DNA of 64,000 nucleotides from assembly GCA_964036045.1 (NCBI GenBank), contig OZ038382.1:76122687-76186686 (forward strand). The letters run 5' to 3'. The stretch's first letter is position 1. Each line of letters starts with the position of its first letter. This document shows positions 48,200-59,568 of this stretch, in pieces. The notes beneath the pieces were generated by a model. That model worked only from the letters and a program-made list of their open reading frames with translations. It ran no database searches and was not told where the DNA came from. The position numbers were made by a program, and so were the translations under genes. The stretch is from Eutreptiella sp. 'Long Island Sound 2002' (Eukaryota > Euglenozoa > Euglenophyceae > Eutreptiales > Eutreptiaceae).

Positions 48200-49420
48200 G
48201 ATTGAGGGGCTGAGCATGCAAAAGCAGGAAAAAGAGGGTCTCATATGGGTTGTGGTGTATCAGTTGTATGGGAACATGCATATGAGATGTGATGCATCCT
48301 CCAACCCCCCATAAGTGATTGTATGATGGATGATGATGATGGATGATCCCAAAATCGGAGTTACTATATGCCAACAACCACATACACGGTTGTGTAAGTG
48401 TAGAGTGGACGTGTTGTGATGTTTGTTTTGGTGCAAAAGTGGGGTTTGGCCCAAGAGTCTAAAATTGTGACAGTGATTGGGGATGCGATGGATGATGATG
48501 ATGAATGATCTCAAAATCAAAGACGCCGCGACTGAACCAATTTACCGCTTATGCTGCTAAAACTGCTTATGCCATTTTGTCAACCGAGTGGACTTGTTTA
48601 GACGTGTGTTTGGTGTGAGGCATAACAATAATAATAAGAATAATAATTAACCCCAATGGGTGATTGGATGAGGGGGATGATGGATGATCCCAAAATTGGA
48701 GATGCTGAATCCAAAGGGCACCCTATTTGAATACAAGGCGCGGGGGACTTTGTGGGGGACAATTTCGTGGGATCATTTTGTGTCCAAGGAAGGTGGCGAA
48801 ATTTAGGGGTGTCGGCAGTGAAGTGCATCATGTTTCCATATTTTTTTTTCTGCTTTTTGGGCAACTGTTTGGATCAAATGATTCTTTGGAATGTTTTGGA
48901 CTAACGCTGCTGTAAGTGGCAATTCAATTTCCAACCGTTTATGACCCTAAACACAGCAATGGCTTGCATGTCAGGGTGTGCATTAGATAGTTGGGGATTC
49001 CCAAGGGTACCAAAATCCGCACCCCCCTTGCTGAAATTTTCCGCGAAATAGTCCTTGTACAAACTCCCCCCGTGTATAGACACCCAACTATGTTAAAGAA
49101 TAAAAATTGGGGGGGTTTGGGCGAGTGGCAGGGTCTAGATTTTAGGTTCTTGAGCCATAATCCACATTCACAACATACCGACATGGATGATCCCAAAAGA
49201 GATGCCAAATCTAAACCAATTACAAAACCCACTTGTACAATTGTGTGTGCAACAACCAGAGTGGGCCTATTTTGTGGTTGTTTGGATATGAAAGTGAATT
49301 TGGGCTCGAGAATCTAAATGAAGTGGGGGGAAGGAGCTGGTGGGCGATGCAGGTCTTAACAACCAAAGCAAACTCAAAACAAAAATCCCTCTTCGGGGTG
49401 CCTTGCCAAGGGCAATTTTC
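48200..49420. repeat. Dispersed ~45 bp GATGAT...CCCAAAAT motif; otherwise unannotated
   Basis: The motif GGATGATCCCAAAATCGGAG (with preceding GATGATGAT) occurs at about 48341, 48505, 48682 and 49184, the first three 165-177 bp apart, suggesting an old tandem repeat. No gene recognised. Confidence 0.55.
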
Positions 49421-50040
49421 TAAGGGGTAGGGTGGGGGGACTCCCACGGATCAGCAATCCGTGGACCGCCGACCACACACATGTTCATGATGCATTCCTT
49501 GGTTTTCATCGAGAAACAGTCATGATGTATAGTCCCTGGGCTATCGAGGGAAATCATTTGGGATGGGCTCCACATTCGGAGTTGATGGTGGTCTGAGCTT
49601 TGGGAATTGATGAGGGGCGTAATTGTGCACGGTGAGGGGATGGTGAGATTCGACATTCGTTTGCATGTCTGGCGCTCATACAATTTGTCCATGGTTTGTA
49701 TGTAGAGAATGAGGGGAAAATGTCACCAACATGAAAACAATCCCTCCCCCTCCGCATTTCGGGTTGGCATGCTCCCCACGCCCCGCGGGTAACCAAATGC
49801 CCCCCCCCCCCCCCCCCCGAAACGCTTCCATGCCGTGTGTCTGCACTTGCCTTTCAATGGATGGATGAATGACAAGCAAGCCGAATGAAGGTGACAACAA
49901 ATGACGATATTCCACCTTGCACGAGAAAATGTCACCCCTCTCCTTGAATGCTACAAGTTTTGCAAAATCAGTTTTGCCAGCCACTTGTCCATTGACATCT
50001 ATTTGCCATTTATTCGCTCATTCATTTCCGTATTTATGAT
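49421..50040. other. No gene seen; poly-C tract
   Basis: Intron sequence near its donor side. A C18 run (49801-49818) and a GACCGCCGAC-type hairpin region (49448-49475, gatcagcaatccgtggac) are the only distinct features. Confidence 0.5.
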
Positions 50041-50105
50041 CCAAGCTCGCACTATGAGATAACCTAGAAAAGACTTACAACATTCGGTGATCAATAGTGG
50101 CACAC

Positions 50106-50341
50106 CTTCTTCAACGGGTCGTATGCAAAATAACCTGCTCGGTAGACGATAATACCCATGACAGAGGGAGCAAAACCTCGATATAGGCCTCTTACGCCAT
50201 CGGCTGCGTGAATTTTCTTCAAGCAATCCACGAGCCCGGTAAATTGGCGCTTCTCCCCGGAGCCAACATCCGCGGCCAAACGGGTGTATGAGAAATCCAA
50301 AGGGTATGCCACCAACAAGGACGTGGCACCGGCAGCACCAC
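50106..50341 (-). CDS. ADP/ATP carrier, exon 3 (second carrier repeat)
   Basis: Begins [20 protein letters not shown], containing the second PxD motif ([15 protein letters not shown]), then [28 protein letters not shown] and FAYDPLKK. These are the matrix helix, the [FY]RG motif and helix 4 of the carrier. Acceptor CTCAAG, donor GTGTGC. Phase matches exons 2 and 4. The intron after it reaches exon 4 only at 30487. Confidence 0.92.
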
Positions 50342-50770
50342 CTTGAGACCGAATGGTAAGTTAGGTGGCATAGGACACACAACATGCTAATGCAATGTGT
50401 GTGGGGAGTATTCAAATATTGGTGTTGGCGCATGACCGGGCCGGCGCAAGTAGTTGCGGAACTCACCCTTGCCGGTATGGTTCGGTGGCAAGAAAGGTAC
50501 TCACAAATGCATTCAAGAGTGAGAGAGGAGTGAAACTAGTGTAGCACATAGAGGTTGATCAGTGCTATCGGACCTTCGTGTCTCAGGCATGCACTCCATA
50601 CCATCCATTCCTTGAAAACTCTACATGTTACAACGCCACATGTTACCTGGCCTAACACCCTGGCATGCACAAGGGCACACATAGACAATCACACTGAGAA
50701 TGTAAACCGCAACGTAGAATGTGATGCATGCACGAGGGAGAAATGACGACCAAGCGGTTGAAAGAGCAAC

Positions 50771-50968
50771 CTGCTGCTAAGTAACCCAAAAAGTTGCGAG
50801 CAAAGCCAACTTCCTCCTTGGGCCGCACGAACAATTTCTGATATCTCTCCTTGAAGGCAAAGTTCATGGCTTGCGTCGGGAAATATCGGGCGCAATTAGT
50901 TGCATTTCCTCTCCAAAATGCCTGCATGCCTTGTTCACTGGGAATCCGCCGGAAGGCGTCAAGGATCC
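50771..50968 (-). CDS. ADP/ATP carrier, exon 2 (first repeat, helix 2)
   Basis: Encodes [19 protein letters not shown], then the carrier helix [18 protein letters not shown] and the link to repeat two ([12 protein letters not shown]). Acceptor ATCCAG, donor GTTGCT. The frame joins exon 1 through a split Gly codon (AAAG|GG). Confidence 0.92.
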
Positions 50969-51095
50969 CTGGATTCAGGTGGAAACGCGAGCGGGCCTCG
51001 GAGAGGTAAAAAACAGAGATCCCCGTTCACAGGGGTTGGGCAACATCCAAATGCGTCGCAGCAGCGTCGCCGTGGGATGGAGATCTCTCGCACAC

Positions 51096-51240
51096 CTTTG
51101 TATTTGTTGGCCTCGGATATCTGGGAGGATACGTGCTGCGTTTGAAGAATGATTTTCACACGCTCTAAGGGAGCACATAGTGTCTTAGCGAATACACCTG
51201 ACACCCCTCCCAGAAGGAGGTTTGTCACAAACTCCTGCAT
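51096..51240 (-). CDS. ADP/ATP carrier, exon 1 or first recognisable exon
   Basis: Encodes MQEFVTNLLLGGVSGVFAKT then APLERVKIILQTQ, the first PxExVK carrier motif (residues 24-29 from this Met). The Met codon is at 51240-51238 and is directly preceded by CGCAG, so this can be the true start or an internal exon with more N-terminal sequence upstream. The length before the first helix fits a carrier without a long presequence. Donor GTGTGC. A first exon further upstream was not identified. Confidence 0.88.
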
Positions 51241-51403
51241 CTGCGCCGGAAGACGCAACGAGAAAACAAATGCTGTAAAAATATACAATACCATACTAAA
51301 GGCACAGAAAATTCTTGAAAAATGTTACAATTCTCAGAATAGCGAGATGTGTCGTTCCTGCTGCAAAATCCAAACAGGGGTCATGCATGGATAAGGGAAA
51401 ACC

Positions 51404-51626
51404 CCGCTAACTTGGACTGAACCGCGACGCGCAGAGTTTTGAGATTTTCTCGAAATTTTTGGCAGATAAAAGGTTGAGACGCTGGGAATGTCTTTTTCAG
51501 GTGTCTGTCTACCAGGTGAGCTATCTGTAATGTCGTCGAGTTGTCGATTTCGTAGTGTAATTTGGTCAAACTTTCAGACACTTAGAGGACCACTTTTTAC
51601 CCCAACCCCACTAACTTGGACTGAGT
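51404..51626 (-). other. tRNA-like segment between near-identical direct repeats
   Basis: Minus strand 51535-51470: box-A-like TAGCTCACCTGG and, about 41 nt on, GCGTCTCAACC in box-B position; this spacing fits a tRNA. The surrounding segment is bounded by CTAACTTGGACTGA at 51406-51419 and 51611-51624 (about 205 bp apart), with matching aacccc before each. It may be a SINE insertion with a long target duplication, or a tandem repeat remnant. Confidence 0.3.
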
Positions 51627-51699
51627 TGTATGTAGACGCATTTGAATAACTTTGTGCCACTGTTTGCGTTCGAAGTGGTGTTTTTTGCATTGGACAGCT

Positions 51700-52580
51700 T
51701 GCAGCTGTCTAGTCATGTCGAAAACGTGGTTTGAGTTGTCTTTTGGTTGGTCCTGTGTTGTACTTGTTGGGGGTTTGTTCCCTTAAAGTGAAACTTTGGT
51801 CATTGGTCATGTACTCTGAGCATGCCATGTCCTTGAGACATGATGGGTTGGATCTCGACATGTACCATGTTTCGAGTTTAGAAGTTCGTTTTTGGGTGTT
51901 TCGCCACAGGGTAATGTACATTTTATGGGTTTAACTCGCGGTTAGGCTCCCTTTCCATAGGTCACAAGTTCGTTGTTCGGCCGTTGGGGTGTTTGGACCA
52001 ACTCTGCACATGTTGGTTGGGAGGGAGATGTGCAATTGTGAAGATTGTTTGCTTTTGCCACCAAAATGTGGCTTGCATCTGCCTGCACAAGGTAAGTCAT
52101 GGTCATTCAACACGTTTCTAAGTGCTTTTGACGTTTACAACACAAGGCTGGCTTGGAGATGTGTTGTAATTATAGCATTTGTTGGTTGCCTATCATCAAG
52201 GGTGGCAAATTGGTGTGGTACAATGTTGTAGTGACCAACTTTTGCTCCAACTTTTGTTGCAAAACCACTAGAAGCAGAGAGAATACACATTATTTGTTGA
52301 CATACGTTGTGGGTTGTGGAGTGGTCTCACAGCACTTGTGGTGCTTTAGTGCTTGGGTGGCACACTATGCGGCGGTGTTGGGGTGCTACAAACCACCTCT
52401 AGGGGTGTCACTCCACGACCCCTCATAGAGTACAAGTTAGTGTCAACCTATATTGGTTACCATTGCACTTCACTATCTCTGCATAATAGCTCACGGGGCT
52501 TTAACATCAACCTACAAGCTTTCCAAGCTATCCTTTCCTTATGCACCCAAACACTTTTTATTGTAGGATATAGCACTCTG
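51700..52580. other. No gene seen
   Basis: A/T-richer sequence without repeats or a credible frame longer than chance. A promoter or upstream exon of the carrier gene could lie here, but nothing supports a specific call. Confidence 0.4.
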
Positions 52581-52596
52581 GAGTTGGTACTCTAGG

Positions 52597-53130
52597 GTGC
52601 CACTTTTCTACCCCCCCACTCTTGTGGTAAGATGTACTCTTGTGGTAAGGTGTGATATGGGGTGTTCTTTTTGTGTTCAAGAGGTCTTTGTAGCACCAAA
52701 AGGCACCGGTGACCAAGGAAGGCTCACACCAAGGCCCACACAAAAGTCCTTGGAGGTCTTGGAGTGGCACACTTTGGGAACAACAAACCACCTCAAAAAG
52801 TGGCCACTCCGAGCTACACCAACGACTACAAACGAGTGCCAACCTTACTTGGTCACCATTTTTGTTTGATACCTTTCCTTGTTATGGAAAGGGGCGTCAA
52901 TATGGAAAACAAGCTTTCCCAAGGTGCACACTATCCTTACTTTGTGTTGCCAAACACTTGTTGCCACCAAGAAGTAGCCATTCAAAAGAGGGTCACTTTT
53001 CTACCCCTCCACCCTTAGGCTAAGGTCTGACCATCCCTAGGGCCGTGACGGATAGGGTGTGTTCTTTTTGTGTTAAGAAGGTCTTCCGAACTCAAAAAAG
53101 TTCCAAGGAAAACTCACCTTTGGGGCAAAG
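52597..53130 (+). repeat. Two direct copies of a ~130 bp segment
   Basis: 52597-52740 and 52995-53130 share gtgccacttttctacccc, the ctaaggt/gtaaggt region, ggtgttctttttgtgtt and agaggtcttt/agaaggtctt. They are about 395 bp apart and moderately diverged. Confidence 0.6.
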
Positions 53131-53396
53131 TTTTGGCCCAAGCACCTCTTTGGCCCCTCCCTTCACCATTAGGCTCAGTGATGGAAATGGGCCAATGATT
53201 GTGCACAATGTGACCCAAAGTGGTCAAGTTTGTAACTCAACCGAGGTGCCCAAGGGGCCCAGGGGCCGTCGACAACCTCGGCGCATGGCTGGGAAAAGCC
53301 AGCAGCCGCCGGCTTCGGCCGGTGGCTTGGTTTTTTACAAAAATTTCGTCGGAGGGACCAAATCTATAAATGATATTTTCGGATGATGTTGCACGT

Positions 53397-53470
53397 AAAC
53401 CCATGGTTCAATGGGTAAAGCCGGATGTAGAAGGGAGCTGTGCGGCGGTTGGAGTCCCGCCGTACCCCCT
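53397..53470 (+). other. tRNA-like segment
   Basis: Box-A-like TGGTTCAATGGG (53404-53415) and box-B-like GGTTGGAGTCC (53447-53457) are 43 nt apart, as in a tRNA, with a T-arm stem GCGG..CCGC and a T6 terminator (53470-53475). The acceptor ends do not pair, so it is more likely a tRNA-derived pseudogene or SINE head. Confidence 0.4.
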
Positions 53471-53819
53471 TTTTTCGGTTTGGGGAGACTGGCGCGCAGT
53501 CAGATTTCGGCGCGCATCGGCGCGTGCCAGTCCTACAGGCAGGGTAATCCAAGTCGCGGGGTTTTCCGGTCACGGTATGCAGACTGCGGCCCTAGCAGAC
53601 TGCGAAAGACTGCGCACGAATAGGCGACACGCGCATTTACGACAACCGAAAAAACGACTGCAACTGATCTACTGCAACTCATCTTCTGCTAAAAGGCGAC
53701 AAGGATGTTTCGAACCGTTCTGCACCCCAAATTTATAAAATGATTGCATTATTTTATCGCCAGATAAGGGAACGATACCTTACTGGTAACAAGGCTACGG
53801 CTGCTGATTTTCAAGTCCC

Positions 53820-55325
53820 TCCAAGTGAAAATCCACTCCCTCCTACTCATTTTCAACTCCCTCCTACTCATTTTCAACTCCCTCCTACTCATTTGCAACT
53901 CTCCCTTGCTCATTTTCAACTCCCTCCAAGTGAAAATCCACTCCCTACTGCTCAATTTCAACTCCCTCCTACTCATTTTCAACTCCCCCCTGCTCACTTT
54001 CAGCTGCCTCCAAGTGAAAATCCACTCCCTCCTACTCATTTTCAACTCCCTCCTACTCATTTTCAACTCTCCCCTGCTCCTTTTCAACTCCCTCCAAGTC
54101 GAAATCCACTCCCTCCTACTCATTTTCAACTCCCCCCTGCTAATTTTCAACTCCCTCCAATTGGAAATCCACTCCCTCCTACTCATTTGCAACTCCGTGC
54201 TGCTCATTTTCAACTCCCTCCTGCTCCTTTTCAACTCCCTCCAAGTGAAAATCCACTCCGTCCTACTCATTTTCAACTCCCCCCTGCTAATTTTCAACTC
54301 CCTCCAAGTGAAAATCCACTCCCTCCTACTCATTTTCAACTCCCTGCTGCTCATTTTCAACTCCCTCCTGCTCATTTTCAACTCCCTCCAAGTGAAAATC
54401 CACTCCCTCCTACTCATTTTCAACTCCTTCTTGCTCATTTTCAACTCCCTCCAAGTGAAGATCCACTCCCTCCTACTCATTTTCAACTCCCTGCTGCTCA
54501 TTTTCAACTCTCCCCTGCTCATTTTCAACTCCCTCCAAGTGAAAATCCACTCCCTCCTACTCATTTTCAACTCCCTCCTGCTCATTTTCAACTCCCTCCA
54601 AGTGAAAATCCACTCCCTCCTACTCATTTTCAACTCCCTGCTGCTCATTTTCAACCCCCCCCTGCTCATTTTCAACTCCCTCCAAGTGAAAATCCACTCC
54701 CTCCTACTCATTTCTAACTCCCCCCTGCTCATTTTCAACTCCCTCCAAGTGAAAATCCACTCCCCCCTACTCATTTTCAACTCCCTGCTGCTCATTTTCA
54801 ACTCCCTCCTGCTCCTTTTCAACTCCCTCCAAGTGAAAATCCACTCCCTCCTACTCATTTTCAACTCCCCCCTGCTCCTTTTCAACTCCCTCCAAGTGAA
54901 AATACACTCCCTCCTACTCATTTTCAACTCCCTGCTGCTCATTTTCAACCCCCCCCTGCTCCTTTTCAACTCCCTCCAAGTGAAAATCCACTCCCTCCTA
55001 CTCATTTTCAACTTCCTCCTGCTCATTTTCAACTCCCTCCAAGTGAAAAACCACTCCCTCCTACTCATTTTGAACTCCCTCCTACTCATTTTCAACTCCC
55101 CCCTGCTCATTTTCAACTCCCTCCAAGTGAAAATCCACTCCTTCCTACTCATTTTCAACTCGCTGCTGCTCATTTTCAACTCCCCCCTGCTCATTTTCAA
55201 CTCCCTCCTACTCATTTTCAACTCCCTGCTTCTCATTTTCAACTCCCCCCTGCTCATTTTCAACTCTCTCCCACTCATTTTCAACGCCTTCCTGCTCATT
55301 TTCAAATCCCTGCTACTCATTTTCA
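53820..55325. repeat. 21-bp satellite open in frame on both strands
   Basis: About 70 units of CTCCCTCCTACTCATTTTCAA and variants, including a 21-bp sister unit CTCCCTCCAAGTGAAAATCCA that recurs every 42-105 bp. Since 21 is divisible by three, frames of 325, 606 (plus) and 525 codons (minus, [14 protein letters not shown]) stay open. The minus-strand reading is charged and heptad-periodic (RREL KMS), which could be a coiled-coil protein, but nothing outside the array supports a gene. Confidence 0.85.
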
Positions 55326-55420
55326 ACGGACCTCAGACCTCAGCAGTGGCAAACCCAACCTTACACAGGCGAACCGTGAAGGCATGGAACATAAACTCAG
55401 ACATGAAATTTGAAATGTCT

Positions 55421-55700
55421 TTAGTTCTTCGACACTTGAGCCCGCCACTCCAAAAGCTGCTTACACTGATGCAACTGAGCTGGCGAAAGTTGTTCCCCAC
55501 ATGCAGCCCGAGCATACAACTGAGCCAAGTGAGTATCACCCTGCTGAGCCGAGTCAACAATATTGTGAATGTGTGCATGCAAATGATCATTATACGCGGA
55601 CTGCTGCGCACTCAGGCCCCCAGGAGCCTGATTCACGGTGGTTAGCGCATCAGAAAGCCCAAGGGCAGCATTCGGCTCTTCCTTCATCGGCGGACCGCTA
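55421..55700 (-). pseudogene. Probable C-terminal remnant of the MULE-encoded protein
   Basis: Minus-strand frame MKEEPNAALGLSDAL...ARAACGEQLSPAQLHQCKQL, of normal amino-acid composition, next to the repeat array and downstream of the transposase. Between it and 55865 lies a basic stretch (AAKRGDGQKGATKGRGRG) in shifted frames, like a nuclear localisation tail. It is probably part of the same element after frameshifts. Confidence 0.35.
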
Positions 55701-55864
55701 CCCCTACCCTAACCCCTACCTCTCCCCTTTGTAGCACCCTTTTGACCATCCCCTCGCTTAGCGGCCTTCCTGACAGTTGGCTACACGGTTCGCTTGGCGG
55801 CCACCGGCGGGGGAACAGGTCGTGGTGCTTGTGCACCTGCCACATGGACCTGTGTGGAGGAGGC

Positions 55865-58696
55865 TCACATGTCCAAAAATTGGTTCAATAGCCTCTCCTC
55901 TTCTTCGAGAAAGGCCCCTGCATTCTGTCCCTGGTCGGAAAGATGAGTTGCCACTCGATCCACATTAGTTATATATTGACGCATCCGGGACTGCAGGTTC
56001 CCAAGGGAGCGGACAATCTGCTCGCGTTTCGTTCGGGCTGGCAAATCAGCCCACGACGAGATGTCGGTCAATATAATGTCATCGTCTGTAGCATGGATTG
56101 CCACGGGTACCTGCACTGTGGGTAGGGGGAGGCGTTGGCTGCTGCATTTGGCACTGACAGCGACCCGAGTCAGAGTCTGAAATTGTTTTAAAATAAAAAT
56201 TGGATTGAACAACCCAAGATGGAAGCCGAATGAAGATGACCGATGATGCAAAACAGCAAAATAGTGACGACATGGATGCCCGACTCGGACAGCAAGTCCA
56301 CAACTACACCAAAACTTCGTATAGGCACCATCCTCAGCCAATGGCTCGAACAGACAAACATAATGTGGACAGTTCATGTAACGCGAAGTGCAGCTGGATT
56401 CACTTCGCTTTACCTCATAAAATATATTTTTGCCTTGGATTTGGTGCACACGATTGGAGATCGCACACAATCTCGGTAGGTCTACCAACTCCGTCTCAAG
56501 TGAATCGTGACACTGTCGATCATAGTTCCATAAGGGTGCCGCCCTGTTGGCAACTATATATTGGGCCTCCCTGGACACGTCATACTCATACACGAGGTAC
56601 GCAGTTGAAGCAGTCATCTGCTGGAGCATTCTATCAAACGCCCAGCTTGTAACCTTGCCTGAAACGAACTTGACATAGAATGGGAAGGCTTGGTTAGCTA
56701 TTTGGTGATTGGCGTGCCGGTGATTCACCATTTCAGTATATTCAAGTTTATAGCCCTCCTTGGAAAGCAAGTGCAAAACAGATAAAAAAATGTGGTAGTA
56801 ACCTTTTCTTGCAGTTAGGTGGCGCTTTATGCGGCAATTCAAAGACTCAGCCCTCTATGTGGACTTGCAGCCGAAGGTAAAAACTTCTACCTGCCATGCA
56901 ACACACCAACGGTCAAGACAATGTAGGGGGGATCTGACTCCAAGGTAGTCCTTGACAGTTTTCCAGCGGGGGTCCTCCAGAATTTTGCGCCAGAGAATAT
57001 CAGCAGCGTCCTTATCTGGGCACTCCTGAACCTGTCGCATGGCGCTCTCAAGAGCAGTGAAATCGTGTTGCTCGAGGGATTTTCGGCAATTTTCGGTAAG
57101 ATTTTTGTAAATGTGAAAAAGGAAGAGGAAGTGAGCAGTTCGGTCCGTGGGGAAAACCTTGGGAACGGACCCCAAGAGGGCGTATGCAGCATCACTGAAC
57201 AAAACCCGGGGTGCACAACTGGTTGCCTTTATCCACTCCTGCCAGAGCCACTCATAATCCTCTGCATTTTCACTGCTTGGCATGCAGCCCTGAGCCAGGA
57301 GAAGGGTTTGGCCATGTGCGTTGATACCGCAAAACAGGGCCAATGCCTCGCCGCACCGATTCGATTTGTACGTGTTATCTTCAAAAATGACTTGTGCAGA
57401 TTTTCTGGCGTTTTTTACTTGCTGGGGCGTCATAAAAAACCATCTTCGTACAACACCAGTGACTGGGTCAGGGGCTTCCTGATTGAAATACCAGGCAGGA
57501 TCTGCTTGTTTGAGCATTTTCAGGTGGTTAATCAAACGTGCAAGATCATTTGGGCCCATCTTGCGTTCGATGGACTTGAAAAAATTTCTGATGTGCTGGG
57601 TTGAAAACCCTTTGATTGCTGGGTACGCGTCCTCGCTATATTTCTTCCTCAAATTTACAAGAATTTGCTCCGGCATTTCACGGTGCTCATACGCCCGCTC
57701 AATGTGGTGCCAGAGCTCATCAGGGAGGGCTGATTTGTCCAGTGGGGTGGCCTCCTCCTCGTCAGGCCACCAATGGTCAGAGTGGTCCCAATTACACTCG
57801 GTTAGCTTCCACACGTCGTGCCAGGATCATGGGTTAGCGTTGCACCATATGGACACAAATCAGACCTCGTGAGAGGCCGGGGCTGCTTTTCTGGGCGTGC
57901 TCTACTGGTCTCCTTTAGGGGCCCGTGTTGTTTTAGGCGTCCCCAAATGCGACAACCAATACGTGCCCGATTACTCCCACCTGCAGACTTGCTGGTAACG
58001 CTGTTATGTATGGCCAACTCCCCCCGAATCTTATTCAGGTATGCAACAGCTTCGGTGTGAGACCGGAAGGTGCAGCCAACCTCGTCTCTACGTCGGGGGG
58101 AGTGCTCGGAGGGACAATGGGCTTCGAGTTTCACGCGTTTGCGGGGGGGGGATGTCGGGATGAGGTTTAGGATCAGAACGCGGTGACTGGGCGGCACTAA
58201 ACTCATGCTTAATTAAGGGGGCCGGATCCGTAGATTCCGTGGGTCCCGAGTCAGATGCCGGGGTTGGAGATAAGATGGCAGGGGGGTTTCTTACGGGGGC
58301 AGGTCTGGATGATGCACCATTCGAAGGGCCTCTCAGAGCTTCTGGGCCTAGCACATCACTGCTTGAAACTGCCACTTCCGCGGGTTCCGTTTTGACGTTG
58401 TCCAACATTGATGAAGAAACAGATCTCAAGGTCGCACAAAATGGATCCGCATATACACCCTCAAAGAGCAAGGTCATCTCGGCGGTGGTAGGATGGCCCA
58501 TGGACGCGTGGAGGGACCAAAAGTTGGTTCGAAGGAAGTCTGCGGTTTGATCCTGCACCGGGAGGCAGTTCCATGCAACACCACCGCAGAGACGGAACAG
58601 GACAAGAACCTGTTCGTTACGGACCCAGGTACCGGTTCTGCGTGAAACTCCACAAATTCGCTGATCATGAACGGGCACGCCACAGATGATCCTCAC
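55865..58696 (-). pseudogene. MULE (Mutator-like) transposase with SWIM zinc finger, disrupted
   Basis: Pieces in order on the minus strand: Pro/Ser-rich N-terminus (58696-58150); shift at a G8 run (58143-58150); FAR1/WRKY-like domain with GCTFRSHTEA, GCRIWGRL and CPYGATLTHDPGT (58206-57802); one-base shift; transposase core (57814-56859). The core has the first catalytic Asp in IFEDNTYKSNRCG, the second in VLFSDAAYAL, and FHIYKN. An in-frame TAG (56856-56858) follows, then the C-terminal part (56842-55865) with the SWIM finger C-x-C-x6-H-x2-H seen as WCSCGLAVRVGHPCRH. MULE transposases cut and paste DNA in the nucleus. Two frameshifts and one stop suggest a dead copy unless introns or read-through apply. 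Terminal inverted repeats were not found. Confidence 0.8.
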
Positions 58697-58944
58697 CAGA
58701 TCTTAGATGGCAGCCTCACTGATATCCTTAGGCACAGACAGAACGAGGGGTCTGTGGAGGAGTGACACGAAAATGGGGATCTCTTTCCTCGCACATCGTC
58801 CCTTGTGGAGTAGTCGACACGGTGAGCATCTTCGCCGCCGTTGGTGGTGTCTATGATGCCTCCGATGGAGAAGGGAGAGAACAACAGCGGCCGAAACGAG
58901 ATCACAACCCTAGTGACCCCTTTTGCACACCATGGTGCCATGTC

Positions 58945-59470
58945 CTATGTTCAACCGGTGTTCAACTGACTTCACCTGGGCCCTTGAACCACCCCTGAAC
59001 AGCGGTTGAACACCCCCACCGCGCGTAGTGCAATTTTACCAAAAATTAAACTTTTGACGTATCACCATGCCATTCCAAACCATCCATGACGATGTACCAT
59101 GCTTTTAACAACATACTAATGCCCAATGCACTATTCCATGCCATACCCCTCACATTGCCACTCCCTTTCTATCATGTCCAAGAGTAGCGTCAACGCCGCC
59201 TTGGTGTTCAACCATGCGGTTGAACACCCCACTTGACACATTCCCCTAAGCTTTGACCTTCATTGTGGTCCTTTGGCTTCCATTCTATCGTGGATGGTGT
59301 TCAGAGGTTTTTGCAGTGTGCACCTACCTTATCCAAATCAATTATAACCACAAAACCATGGATTTTCTGCTACTTTCATATTGCCGCCCATACGCGTTCG
59401 GCCATGTTCAACTGCGTGTTCAACCGCGCGGTTGAACACGGTTGAACACGGTTGAACACGGTTGAACACA
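58945..59470. repeat. GGTTGAACAC motif cluster with a perfect 24-bp palindrome
   Basis: GGTTGAACAC or its complement occurs at 58949-58963, 58991-59000, 59205-59230 and four times in tandem at 59430-59469. At 59416-59439 two head-to-head copies form a perfect palindrome (half-site GTGTTCAACCGC). It lies upstream of the MULE remnant; no gene between. Confidence 0.75.
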
Positions 59471-59568
59471 CACTGGAGCGCGTTAGGAGAAATGCCGCAC
59501 GTAATCGCAATCACACAACAATGGCACCAACAATTCACGTCAAATTGGATGAACAATCCCAGTGCCTG

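Larger units (their letters stand above)
30488..50105 (-). other. 19.6 kb intron of the ADP/ATP carrier gene
   Basis: Inferred from phase-compatible exons 3 and 4 of one carrier on the same strand. It contains the minisatellites, both long copies of the dispersed leader element, the LINE remnant and TGTGG-rich DNA listed separately. Ends are GT (50105-50104) and AG (30489-30488). It could instead be a broken gene or an assembly join, but the exact phase match and correct domain order favour one transcription unit. Confidence 0.7.
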
